From Cutaneotrichosporon cavernicola (taxonomy: Eukaryota; Basidiomycota; Tremellomycetes; Trichosporonales; Trichosporonaceae), in NCBI RefSeq assembly GCF_030864355.1, contig NC_083394.1:1488001-1552000 (forward strand): a stretch of 64,000 bases of DNA, in the 5' to 3' direction. The notes under the pieces were generated by a model. It saw only the letters and a program-made list of their open reading frames with translations, was not told the origin of the DNA and did not search any database. A program made the position numbers and the translations under genes. Positions 44,035 to 54,671 of this stretch are shown in pieces. The number at the start of each line of letters is the position of its first letter. The first letter of the stretch is position 1.

Positions 44035-45403
44035 ATGGAGGACCCATCTGGCTGGTCACTGACCGAGTCGGACCCGCAAGTCTTCAGCGAGCTACTCCGC
44101 AACCTCGGCGTGCAAGGTCTGCAAGTGGTGAGTGACCGATGGAAGCTTGGGCACGCTCGCCATCGAAGCTTGGTCTCGTTCAGCGAGACGCGTCTGATGT
44201 ATGACTTTTACTATCTACTCTATCGCCCAGACCGACGAGTTTGACTGACCCCAGGACGACCTGTACTCGCTCGATGCGGACACGTTAACTCAACTCAAGC
44301 CGATACACGCCCTCATTTTCCTGTTCAAGTGGGTCGGCCAAGGGGGCGGCGACGACGCGGCGGGTGTCGAGATCGAACCCTCCGAGGCGGGGGTGTGGTT
44401 TGCCAACCAGGTGAGTTGTGTGCAGCCGTGTGCAACTGGTCGTCTCCCGGTACACGGTGGCTGATACAGAGGTCATCAACAACTCGTGTGGGACTATTGC
44501 CGCGCTCAATGCCGTCATGAACATACCCGAGGTGCAGGCTGGGACTGAGAGCATTGGTATTGGCTCCGAGCTTAGCAACTTGCGCGAGTTTGGGGCAGGC
44601 ATGTCGAGCATGGAGTGAGTGAGGGGCCAGGCAGTGGGAGGGATCAAGCTGTGTACATCACACCGGGGTGTGGTCTGGGACCAGCGCATCGACGAGCAGC
44701 TCGTCCTCAGGCAACGCGCCGAAGCCACCGTCCGAGTGCGCAGACTGTTCTTTGCGCGCGCGAATCATGCCAGGTTCGGACCGTGTTGCTTCACGCCCCT
44801 CTTAACATTCTTTCCTCAACAAGAGCTCACACCAGCCTGGGCCATGTCGTCGCAAGCTCGGACACGATCCGCGAGGTCCACAACAGCTTCAGCAAGGCGT
44901 CTCCGTTCTCGCTCGACCCCTCCGCCATTCCCGAACGCGATAAGGACGACGCCTACCACTTTGTGACATACCTCCCGGTCAACGGGGTGCTGTACGAGCT
45001 TGACGGTCTTCGCTCCGCGCCGCTGATGCACGCGGGCTGTGACGACGACTGGCTCGACGCCGCGCGCGAGACAATCGAAGCCCGTATCGCCACATACCCG
45101 CCCGGATCGGTCATGTTCAATCTCCTCGCTGTGCGGTCTGCTGCTATTCCGCGCCTTGAGCGCGAGATTGCGGCAACCAGTAATGAGATGGAGCGGTTCC
45201 GTCTCTCAGAGACGTTGGCGCAGGAACGCGCAAAGGCCGAAGAGGGGGCGGTGGAGAACGCCCTTCGGAGACACAATATGTTGCCGCTCGTGCTGGGGCT
45301 GTTTGAGGCGCTTAATGCCAGCAGTATCAAGGCGGGCGTTATTGATGCTGCGCGGGACAAGGCCAAGGAGCGTAAGGCTAAGGCTGGGGAGCGCAAGCAG
45401 TAG
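44035..45403 (+). CDS. UCH37/UCHL5-type ubiquitin C-terminal hydrolase, 319 aa
   Basis: Cysteine deubiquitinase; in animals and S. pombe it acts on the proteasome. Exons 44035-44127, 44255-44410, 44472-44614 and 44836-45403. The start GWSLTESDPQVFSELL and LKPIHALIFLFKW match UCH37. Catalytic residues: Gln83 in ANQ, Cys89 in NNSCGTIAALN, His172 in DAYHFVTY and Asp187 in LYELDGL. A 221-nt intron interrupts the crossover-loop region (EFGAGMSSM, DLGHVVASSD), and joining it restores the exact spacing of the family. The C-terminal helix-rich tail (about 220-319) corresponds to the DEUBAD-like region that binds the proteasome receptor Rpn13; it ends in a Lys-rich KERKAKAGERKQ. Confidence 0.95.
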
Positions 45404-45740
45404 AGTTTCTAGCATGTCGGGATGAATCTGTCTTTTCTCTTCAACGATGTCGGGCGTCAGTTGGTTGGTGTTCATCGGCGCTGCAGCTGTCCAGGACATA
45501 TTGATGCTGAGCAGCGCCGCTTTGCCTTGGCTGCAACACGCCCGTTCCCGCTTAGCGACATGCTCATACTCGCCAACCTGTCTGATCTCATCTCCAGCAG
45601 CTCATCCACTCCTGTACTTGTCAACTGTTCTCTGCACGGCTCTGCACGCCCACGTTACGCGGCAATGCCGCCTGCCCTCACTCCCTCCTACACCCCGGTC
45701 TACCTTTCACTCGATGCATTTTTAACCCCTAACGGTCCAT
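45404..45740. other. Convergent 3' flanks
   Basis: This lies between the deubiquitinase stop and the ATP14 stop on the other strand. No gene seen. Confidence 0.5.
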
Positions 45741-46562
45741 CTAGTGGTCGGTGTTCTTGGGGAGGTCGGCCTCCATGGCCTCGAGGAACTCCTGGGCCGA
45801 GCCGCCAGTCTCAGCAGCAGCCTGAGTGGGAGTAGCAGTGTTGCCGAGGGTAGGCTCCGTCGCGTCAAACTTGGACATCTCGCCGGCGAGGTCGCTGGGG
45901 ACAGCAGGCGCGGCGGGGGTGGCGGGCGCAGCGAACGAGCGGACGTGTTGAGTGTGCGCGTCAGCACCCTGGGAGTTAGTTGTGTTCCTATCTGGACGAG
46001 GGGTGGAGTGAGGAAATGAAGGAGAATGGGAAGAGGATGGGAATGAGAATGATGGATTAACCAAAACCCATCACATCAGCCCCATCCACCATGTCCAACA
46101 ACCCCTTCTTCTGGATTCCTTCTTTCCCTCCCACCTCCTTCCCAGCCTCTCTCTCCTCCACTCCACTACCCACCTTGGCAGGCGCCTTGTACGACTTGAG
46201 CTGGTTGACGTAGAGGTCCTGGATGAGGTCTGGGATCAGCACAACCCCGGAGGATCAGAACCAGAACTCACCCTTGCGCGCAGCCGAGACCGAGAACGAG
46301 CGCGCGAACGCGGGCGTGCGCTGGACCTGGGGTTAGTATTCCGCAATAACAGGCATCGAGGGGGAGGGGGGGGAAGGAGCGGCGCGGCGTGGGCTGGAGG
46401 GGAGGGGGGTTGGGTTGGTTGGTTGGGGCGGAGGGAGTGCTTGGCGCCCTGCGATTGGACTGTTCCCCGACGCCGCGATGGGAAAAGTTCCACCGCTGAT
46501 CGCGCCGTTCGTGGGCGTCGGAGATGGGAGAGTTTACGCACAGTGAGGCGGAGGAGGGACAT
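45741..46562 (-). CDS. ATP14: F1Fo-ATP synthase subunit h, 119 aa
   Basis: Peripheral-stalk subunit of mitochondrial ATP synthase. Exons 46542-46562, 46272-46326, 46174-46229 and 45741-45968. A mitochondrial presequence (MSLLRLTVQRTPAFARSFS, VSAARK) is followed by DLIQDLYVNQLKSYKAP, the hallmark of fungal subunit h. A Pro/Ala stretch then leads to VPSDLAGEMSKFDATEPT. The 21-nt first exon is joined by a GTGCGT donor. The product length fits the family. The second intron shows GTGCTGATCCCAG at its end, the compact branch and acceptor seen across this window. Confidence 0.92.
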
Positions 46563-47390
46563 TTTTATGACGAGTGGTGAGGAGGATGAAGGGAAGGCGA
46601 GGCGAGGCGACGAGCAACGAGCGACAAGAGGGGAGGGAGGAGGGGAGGGAGGGGAGGAGGGGGAGGGGAGGGTGAGCAGAGTCCGGCCGTTTTCGGGGAT
46701 GGGGATCTGGGATTAGGCGTGGAAGTATCTGTGTGGCGGGCCTAGCACGGCGATTTGTCCAACATATGTACGGCCTGCACCCATTCTAACGTACGCCGTA
46801 CCTAACCCAACGCGCGGCTCAAGATGTAGCGCAATCCAGCGCGCATGTAGCACTGAGCAAGCAGCGGTGCAGAGCGCCATGCACAAGAGGCTGTCAAACT
46901 ATCCACAGATATACAGTACACATGGCATCAAGCATGGTCTACAACACGTTCTCACGTTCTCTTTCTTTCACCAGCTCACTCCCCTTTGCTTCAGCTCACT
47001 CGCCAATACACCCATCCCACAACCTTCTGCACTACAAAACGACGCCCAAAAAGCACCGCTCCCCATCGTGACTCAGACCAAAATGCCGCCCCTTTATAAC
47101 AAGGAGTGTGGCCGCCGGGCGGTTTCTGTCCACCTGCACCTTGAAGGTGCAGTCGAATACCTGCGGCCGCGGGATGTCATCACTTGTAAAAACTGGCGTC
47201 AGCTCAACTCGACTTGTTTTCCTTTTCTTTGGGACTCACCGATGGAAGGATGGTGAATTCGAATGCAACTGCGCCGAATTTTGTATGCCGCGATATCAGC
47301 GCCACGGCATTTTGGAGCCCCGCTCTCCCCTCCACCTACCTAACACCAATACAAGGTGACAAGATGGAGAGGATCCAAGCAACCCACACA
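46563..47390. other. Divergent intergenic region ATP14 / TMEM19-like
   Basis: No convincing gene. G/A-rich simple sequence (GGGGAGGG type) at about 46625-46675 lies in the ATP14 upstream side. A CT-rich leader-like patch lies at about 46950-46990. Confidence 0.5.
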
Positions 47391-48432
47391 ATGACCAATC
47401 TGTATCCCGGTGCGGCGCTCGTCGCTACTGGCCTTGCGGGGCATGGGTATCGCAAAGGATCACTCTCGTCTTCGGGGGCCATCGCCGCTTGGATTGCCGG
47501 ATACCCACACCTAGCCAACCCGCTCAAACTGTTCGGCGTGACCATGATAGTCTTCTACCTCGCCGGCAGCCGCGCGACAAAAGTCAAGGCAGCTGTAAAG
47601 GCCACACTAGAGGATGGTCCCGATCCCAGCAAGCCCGGTGGAAATAGGAACTGGGTGCAGGTGCTGAGCAACTCGTTACCGGGCGCGATCGTAGCACTCA
47701 TATACCGCTTCAGCTTTGATGTGCATCTCAACCGTTCATAAGCTGACGGCAGGACTATCCGCCTGCTGGGCCCAACCTCCCGCCAACACTTCTGGATGGT
47801 CTCTCGCGGGGCCTCATCTTCGCTCTTCTTGGGTAAGACTCTCCCAGATACAGCTGACGTAGCCACTATGCAACATGTCTCGCGGATACGTTTGCATCCG
47901 AACTCGGCATCCTTTCGCCATCGCCCCCGAAACATATCCTCACACTTCAGACCGTGCCGGCTGGGGCGAATGGTGGTGTCACTGCACGTGGACTGCTTTG
48001 GTCCGCTGTGGGTGGGCTCGTCATGGGCCTCACAGTCGCGGCTGGCGTGATCGTCGAGGATCCCAGCAGCTACTTGGCCCTCAACATTGACGGGTTGCGG
48101 GCCGCGACTCTCTGGACTGCCATGACCGGGTGGCGCGGGCCGGCTGGGATGGTCGTATTTGGCACCATTGCGGGATTGGCTGGGTCGCTTGTGAGTTGTC
48201 CGTGTTGGTGCGGCTGACGCAGCTCGACTCGCTCCTGGGCGCTACACTCCAGCGGACACTGTACAGCACCACTGACGGGCGCGTACTCACCGACCACTCC
48301 GACAAAGCGCGCGCCAGCGCCCCTGGTGTCGTCACTATCGGACCAGGCATCGACGTGCTCTCCAACTCCGCGGTCAATGCGATCTGTGGCGCCGTCATGG
48401 CGGGCGTGGGATGGTGGGTTGCTGCCTGGTAG
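47391..48432 (+). CDS. TMEM19/DUF92 family membrane protein, 315 aa
   Basis: Exons 47391-47720, 47753-47832, 47863-48190 and 48223-48432. An in-frame ATG at 47364 would add nine residues. Hallmarks of the family: HGYRKGSLSSSGAIAAW, FYLAGSRATKVKA, NRNWVQVLSNSLPGAI, ATCLADTFASELGILSP and TVPAGANGGVTARGLLWSAV, with several hydrophobic helices. Human TMEM19 is a multi-pass membrane protein; relatives include plant phytyl-phosphate kinase VTE6, so a kinase-like activity on a lipid phosphate is possible but unproven here. Its three introns are 32 nt (47721-47752), 30 nt (47833-47862) and 32 nt (48191-48222), all forced by frame and family match. Confidence 0.92.
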
Positions 48433-48723
48433 ACTTGTAATGTCCACACGGATCGGTTCATGTACGTTCAATCCGCCACCAACACTCGCATTGACCACTA
48501 GTGCATCACTATACAGCATGCGCAGAACATAACGAGACTGAGAGAATGAGGATATGCGCGGTATGCTACGATGCAAAACTATGCCTACACAACAACTAAG
48601 ATCGCCCGGGACGGCAGCCTACGGCGGCGCTCTATAGCGCTGCACCGGCATATAGGGGCGCCGGGTGCCCGCCGCTGCCGGCCACGCCTTAGCGAGAGCT
48701 ACACGCCCGGGCTCAGACAGCAC
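48433..48723. other. Convergent 3' flanks
   Basis: This lies between the TMEM19-like stop and the ARB1 stop. A GC-rich patch at about 48600-48700 contains GGCGCTCTATAGCGCTGC, an imperfect inverted repeat. No gene seen. Confidence 0.5.
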
Positions 48724-50764
48724 TTAGGCCACACCCTTGGTGGTGTTCTTCGAGAGGAGCTGCGCCTTCTCGATCTGGGCCTGAGAGCGCTTCTGGAGCG
48801 TGCGCTTGTAGTCGACAATGGAGATATCCTCCTTGGTGAGGTTGATGACCTGCTTGTCCTTGACCTCCCAAAGGTCCTCGGCGACCTGTGAGATAAGACG
48901 GAAGTCGTGCGACACGATGACGACACCGCCGGAGAACTGCTTGATGGCTGACGCGAGCGAGTCAATGGAGGCCATGTCGAGGTGGTTGGTCGGCTCGTCC
49001 AAGAGGATGACGTGGGGGTGCTCGAGGGCGATCTCGGCAAAGCAGACACGGTTACGCAGACCGTCCGAAAGCATGTTGATGGGGTTGGTCTGGTGGGCAC
49101 CCGAGAGGCCGAAGCGACCCACGCACTGGCGCCAGAACTGGAGGTCCTTGTCGGGGAACTTCTCCGCAAACTTGGACTGGATGTGATCGACAGGCGACTT
49201 GTCGAATGGCAGCTGGTCGGCCGAGTGCTGCGAGTACTTGGCGAGCTTGAGCTGGCCGTGACGCTGGACAGTGCCCTCCACTGGGTTGAGGTCGCCAGTG
49301 ATCAGGTTGAGCAGAGTCGACTTGCCAGTACCGTTGTCACCAACAATGGCGATACGCGAATCCATGTCGATACCAAAGTTGAGGCCCTTGTACAGGTAGT
49401 CCTTCTTCTCGCCAGAGTACGAGAACGCGACGTCGCTGAACGCAATGATGGGAGGAGGAAGCTTCTTGACCTCCTCAAAGTCGAAGCGCAGGAGCCTGGG
49501 CTGTTCGACCTTCTCGATGAGACCGGCGGCCTCCATCTTGTCGATAATCTTCTGCTTCGACTTGGCCTGCTTGACGAGGTTGGCATAGGTACCGGCGGAC
49601 GCGATGAACTTCTTGATGTGGGCAATCTCCTCCTGCTGCTTGTTGTAGGCCTTCATCTGGTTGATTTCGTTGTCGGCCTTGGTGCGGAGGTAGGTCGAGT
49701 AGTTACCACCGTAGTATACGAGCTTCTTCTTGGGCGTGAGGTCCATCATGTTCGTGCACACCGTGTCCATGAAGTCGGCCGAGTGCGACGTGAGGATGAG
49801 AATGTGGTTGTAGGTGGCAAGGTACGCCTCGAGCCAGACGACGGCGCCAAGGTCCAAGTGCGAGGTGGGCTCGTCGAGCAGGAGAAGGTGGGGCTTGATG
49901 AAGAGAGCACGCGCGAGCGACACACGCATACGCCAACCACCGGACATGTCCTTGGTAGGCTTGGCCATCATGGCCTTGTTGAAACCGAGACCCGAGAGAA
50001 TGGCTCCGGCCTTGGCCTCGAACATCGAGGGGTCCATCTCCTCAAGCTCCTCGTAGATCATCTCGAGAGCGAGCTCATCGACATCGTCGGCGACAGCCAT
50101 CTCCTCAGCGAGCTTCTCGAGGCGCTCGACCTTCTCCTTGGCGGAACGAACAATGTACTCGACAGCGGTGATCTCCTCGGGCTCGGCGGCACCCTGGACA
50201 AGGTAGATCTATATGGTAAGAAAGAGATCAGCCGCAAGCACTCACGTCAATGTGGTCGGGGATCTCGACGTCGCGGTTGGCGAGCGACTCGAGGAAGGTC
50301 GTCTTGCCGGAACCGTTCTCGCCGAGAAGACCGTAGCTGTTCGCGTCAGTGTCCGAGCGCATCACATCCAGATGTCATCTTTTTGCACTGACCGCTGTCC
50401 GTAGTTGAGCGAGAGCTCGGCACCCTCAACCAGCAACCGACCGTGGAACGAGAGCGTGTACTGGTCGATCTTAATGTCACGACCCTTGGCGTCCGAGACG
50501 AGGACGCCGTTCTGAGGTCAGCGAATTCCCCGCCGGTGGGCCCGGTCAACTCACGGCGCTACGGTTGGTGGCAACATTGAGCTTGCGCATCTGGGCCTGG
50601 GCATCGTTCAGGTCAGCGAACGAGCCGTTGGCCGAGATGGCGGGGGTGTCGCCAGCAATGCTGGCGGCGGGAGTGCTCTTGAGCGAGCCAGCCTTGCTAG
50701 CGTTCCTGCTGGCCTTGGCGGCCTTGGCCTCGAGACGCTTCTGCTTGGACGACGAGGGAGCCAT
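48724..50764 (-). CDS. ARB1: ARB1, ABCF-family ATPase in ribosome biogenesis, 634 aa
   Basis: Soluble twin-ABC ATPase, relative of human ABCF2, needed for 40S and 60S maturation. Exons 50555-50764, 50393-50511, 50246-50336 and 48724-50208. Start MAPSSSKQKRLEAKAAKASR, a short basic tail. First ABC domain: GLLGENGSGKTTF, signature MSGGWRMRVSLARALF, Walker B LLLLDEPTSHLDL. Second: IVGDNGTGKST, signature LSDGLRNRVCF, Walker B VILLDEPTNHLDM. A charged linker lies between. No membrane helices. The second intron uses a GTCAGT donor. Strong codon bias leaves a 469-codon antisense frame across 48982-50391, which I treat as a shadow. Confidence 0.97.
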
Positions 50765-51672
50765 TTTTGGGAGGGGGGTCTTCAAGAACAAGTAAGTGGC
50801 AAGGAGACGGAAATGTACACGAGTGGCGGTGGATGAGGACCGCTTTTCTAGACCAGGGAAGGGGTGATGGACTGGTCTGTTGATGAGTGGGGAGTGATGG
50901 AGAGAAGATGACAAGAGGTGAGATGCAAGGTGTAGACAATGGTGGCGGCGCTACGGTGGGGTGTTCCAGGCGGATTACAGTATGGTAGGCTCTAGTAGGC
51001 TCCTAGTGGTCGTCACTCCGAAAGACTCCTGATTGAAACCTTGGAAGACTTGAAAACTTGGGTCCGTCCAAGCTTCTTCACCCCCACTTAACCACGTGGA
51101 ACATTACCCTCCAATTTCCCTCCGTTCAGACGGAGTTTGAACAACTTCCGTTCCTCGTGACTGAGGTCCTTGCTCACGGTCTTTGGCACTTCTCACAAAG
51201 CATCCGGCCGCTCGTCAGATGTTAAAGATTGAGACGGCGGAGGCACTCGTGTCTAAGCTGAGACCCGACAGCGTGTAGAGTCTGATGCCTACGGAACACC
51301 GGCGCAGTTACACGGCCAACCGCCCAAGCTTGACTTCTGAGGAGAGCTTGGCGGCAGCGCGAATTGTACGGTGCCACACCATGACAGACATCCGTTCACT
51401 CTTAAGCACAACGCGGGGCGGCTTTTACGGCTACTACTGATGTTCTGGTCCACAGGTCGATGGCCCTTGCGAGGAGTGGTTACAGAGTGGAGCCAACCAC
51501 GACGGTGCATGGTTGAATGATATGCCTCTACCGATGTTGGACCGTGAGTGCTCATTACATCAAGTTGCCTGAAAATCACAATGTCACGCTGCACTCTACG
51601 TCCAGATGTCAAAGTTGCATGCTTGCTCGTACACTACCACTGCTGACCCTCTCCCATCGCTACGCGAGTCGC
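50765..51672. other. ARB1 upstream region / SDH1 3' flank
   Basis: No gene seen. The part next to 50764 is pyrimidine-rich on the minus strand, as expected of the ARB1 leader. The rest has no recognisable element. Confidence 0.5.
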
Positions 51673-53924
51673 TTAGTAGACACGCTTGAAGGGCGGGACG
51701 CTCTTGCACTCGTTCTCATCGAGGGTCGTTGAGATGACCTTGCGGTACTGAAGCTCGACCTCAGGGGAATCAGGGTCCCGCTGGAACGAGAGCGTGTGCT
51801 TCATCCAGTTCTCGTCGTCACTGAGGATTGTTAGTAAAGGGGGCAAAGCATCTCTCACCGGTCAGGGTAGTCCTCGCGGGCGTGGGCGCCGCGAGATTCC
51901 TTGCGGTTGGCGGCAGAGACAACGGTCTGCTGTGCGCATTGCATGATATTGCGGAGCTCAAGAGTCTCCACGAGGTCCGAGTTCCAGATCATCGAGCGGT
52001 CCTTGATGCCGACCTGGTCGTAGGTCTTGTAAATCTCGGACATGTTGGTGACACCCTCGTCAAGCGACTCCTGGGTGCGGAAGACGGCGGCGTCACGCTG
52101 CATGGTCTTCTGCATGTTGAGGCGGATGGTCGAGGTGTGGAGAGGGCCGTCCGAGGTACGGATCTTCTCGAGGTTCTCAATCGACTCCTTGCCGAGGGTC
52201 TCGTCAAAGGGCTTGAGGGGGGTGCCGGGGGCAAGGGTCTCCTTGATGTGGTTGGCGCAGGCACGGCCGAAGACGACAATGTCGAGGAGCGAGTTAGCGC
52301 CGAGACGGTTGGCACCGTGGACCGAGACACAGGCAGCCTCACCAGCAGCGTAGAGGCCGGGGACGATCTTGTCATTGCCGTTCTCGTCCACGGTGATGAC
52401 CTCGCCAGTCCACTTGGTGGGGATACCACCCATGTTGTAGTGGACGGTGGGGATGACGGGGATGGGCTCCTTGGTGACGTCGACACCGGCGAAAATGGCG
52501 GCAGTCTCCGAGATACCAGGGAGACGCTCGTGGAGGATGTCGGGCGGCAGGTGCGAGAGCTGGAGGTAGATGTGGTCCTTCTCGGGGCCGACACCACGGC
52601 CGTCGCGGATCTCCATGGTCATCGAGCGCGAGACGACGTCACGCGAAGCCAGGTCCTTGGCGGTGGGGGCATAGCGCTCCATGAAGCGCTCACCGTTCGA
52701 GTTGAGGAGGTAACCACCCTCACCACGGGCACCCTCAGTGATGAGGCAGCCCGAGCCGTAGATACCCGAGGGGTGGAACTGGACGAACTCGAGGTCCTGG
52801 AGAGGAAGACCGGCACGGACGACCATGCCGTTACCGTCACCCGAGCAGGTGTGGGCCGAAGTGCACGAGAAGTAGGCACGACCGTAGCCGCCGGTGGCAA
52901 GGACGGTCTTGTGCGAGCGGAAGCGGTGGAGGGTGCCGTCCTCAAGGTTGAGAGCAATGACACCGACACACTCGCCGTCCTGCATCAGGAGGTCGAGAGC
53001 GAAGAACTCGATGAAGAAGTTGGTGTCGTGGCGAAGCGACTGGCCGTAGAGCGAGTGGAGGAGAGCGTGGCCGGTACGGTCGGCAGCGGCGGCGCAGCGG
53101 TACGCCTGGCCGCCCTTGCCGAACTTGAGCGACTGACCACCAAAGGCACGCTGGTAGATCTTGCCCTCCTTGGTACGCGAGAACGGAACACCGTAGTGCT
53201 CGAGCTGACGGTCAGTCATCTTCGGGAATTCACGCTTACCTCAATGACAGTGCCCGGGGCCTCACGACACATGTAGTGGATGGCGTCCTGGTCACCGAGC
53301 CAGTCCGAACCCTTGACAGTGTCATACATGTGCCACCGCCAGTCGTCCTCGGTCATGTTGCCGAGCGCCGCGTTGATACCGCCCTGCGCGGCGACAGTGT
53401 GCGAACGAGTGGGGAAGAGCTTGGTCACACACGCGGTCTTGAGACCAGCCTCGGCAAGACCGAAGGCCGCACGAAGACCGGCACCACCAGCACCACTTGG
53501 TCGTCAGCGCATGCTCTTGATCTGCGTCTCTCTCTCTCTTTTGTCTGAATGTATCTCCTGCTCTCTACCTTAGTCTCCTCCTCCCTCCTCCGCGATGAAT
53601 CTCTTCGGAATTGACACTTACACAACGACGGCATCGAACCTGGGATGTCAGCATCGGCCAAATCAAACACACAGCCAACACTCACTCGTGGTCGACAACG
53701 GGGTAGCCCTTGTACTGGCCGAAGTTCTGGGATCAGGATGCAGAACGAGGTCATGTTCCAATCACTGCGGAGAAGGTATCTGTGCAGGATGGAGCGTGGT
53801 AAAGACTACTCACGGTAGCCTCCGAGGCGCGCTGGGTCTGCGAAGCCATGACATAGCCGCGCGAGTTGCGGAGAGCGAGGCCGGCAGAGCCGGGGCGAGT
53901 GAGAGCGCGCGAGAGGCGCATCAT
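51673..53924 (-). CDS. SDH1: Succinate dehydrogenase flavoprotein subunit, mitochondrial, 639 aa
   Basis: Complex II and TCA cycle enzyme that oxidises succinate to fumarate with covalent FAD. Exons 53814-53924, 53686-53726, 53622-53639, 53240-53495, 51859-53204 and 51673-51820. The presequence [20 protein letters not shown] leads to the FAD site [20 protein letters not shown], then [20 protein letters not shown], where the His carries the FAD. Downstream are [62 protein letters not shown] and [10 protein letters not shown]. The third exon has only 18 nt (FDAVV) and sits directly before the Rossmann glycines. Length and motifs are normal. Confidence 0.97.
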
Positions 53925-54671
53925 GTTGGGCAGCGGTTTTGGAGTGGTGAGGGGCAAGGAAAAGAGGACGAGCAAGCGACGTCGGCGACGGGAAATGAAG
54001 GGGAAGGCCCAGCGACCAAGTGATCCAGTCCTACCAGGAGCAGGGAGTGTGACTGGGTGTGGATTGGGTGTGAATGACCTGTATGCTGGTTGGTTGAAAG
54101 TACTCATTCAACCTGCCTCTGCCCTAACACCCTCCCTCACCCCCCGTACACCAATACTCCCGTATGGTCTTCCCCTCCTCAAGCAAAGCGTCATTTCATC
54201 CAATGATCCAATACCACCCAATCCACAGCTCGGAATCCACCGCAAACCAACTCCCAGACGGGAGAATTCGGGCTGGCCACCGCAATTTCGGCTTTACTTC
54301 CCCGGTCATGGCCGTCCTAAGGCCCCTGTCAAGACCATTCATCCAATTGCTTCAATGCCTCCCAGACCTTCCCAGACCACGCGACAAGACCGCATTCAAC
54401 AGCTCCGGACTTCGGTCGTGTGCGAGCCACATGGATGATTGATGCATACTACATTGACCCCGTCGCTATGAGAGAGAGGTGCGACGGGAATCTGATGCCG
54501 CCGAAACAACATGAAATGGAGGGCCAGCCGCAAGGGCCAGCAATTGCCAGAAGGGATACAGGCAGGACGCGCAGGCTCGTGACGCGTGCTACGCCCGTAA
54601 TCGAGACGCTTGTCGTTTGTTTAGAAGCTGCAGGTTAGGGTCGACTATCTACGTTCATCCCTTCGACAAAC
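53925..54671. other. SDH1 upstream region / TOP1 3' flank
   Basis: No gene recognised. A plus-strand frame crosses 53866-54438 but looks like a shadow and then low-complexity sequence. Confidence 0.5.

Noticed and set aside
44616..44835. Extra Ser-rich exon inside the deubiquitinase intron
   Set aside because: Joining it breaks phase, whereas a single 221-nt intron gives the exact residue spacing of UCH37 relatives.
48982..50391. 469-codon plus-strand open frame
   Set aside because: Antisense of ARB1; shadow.
51828..53276. 482-codon plus-strand open frame
   Set aside because: Antisense of SDH1; shadow.
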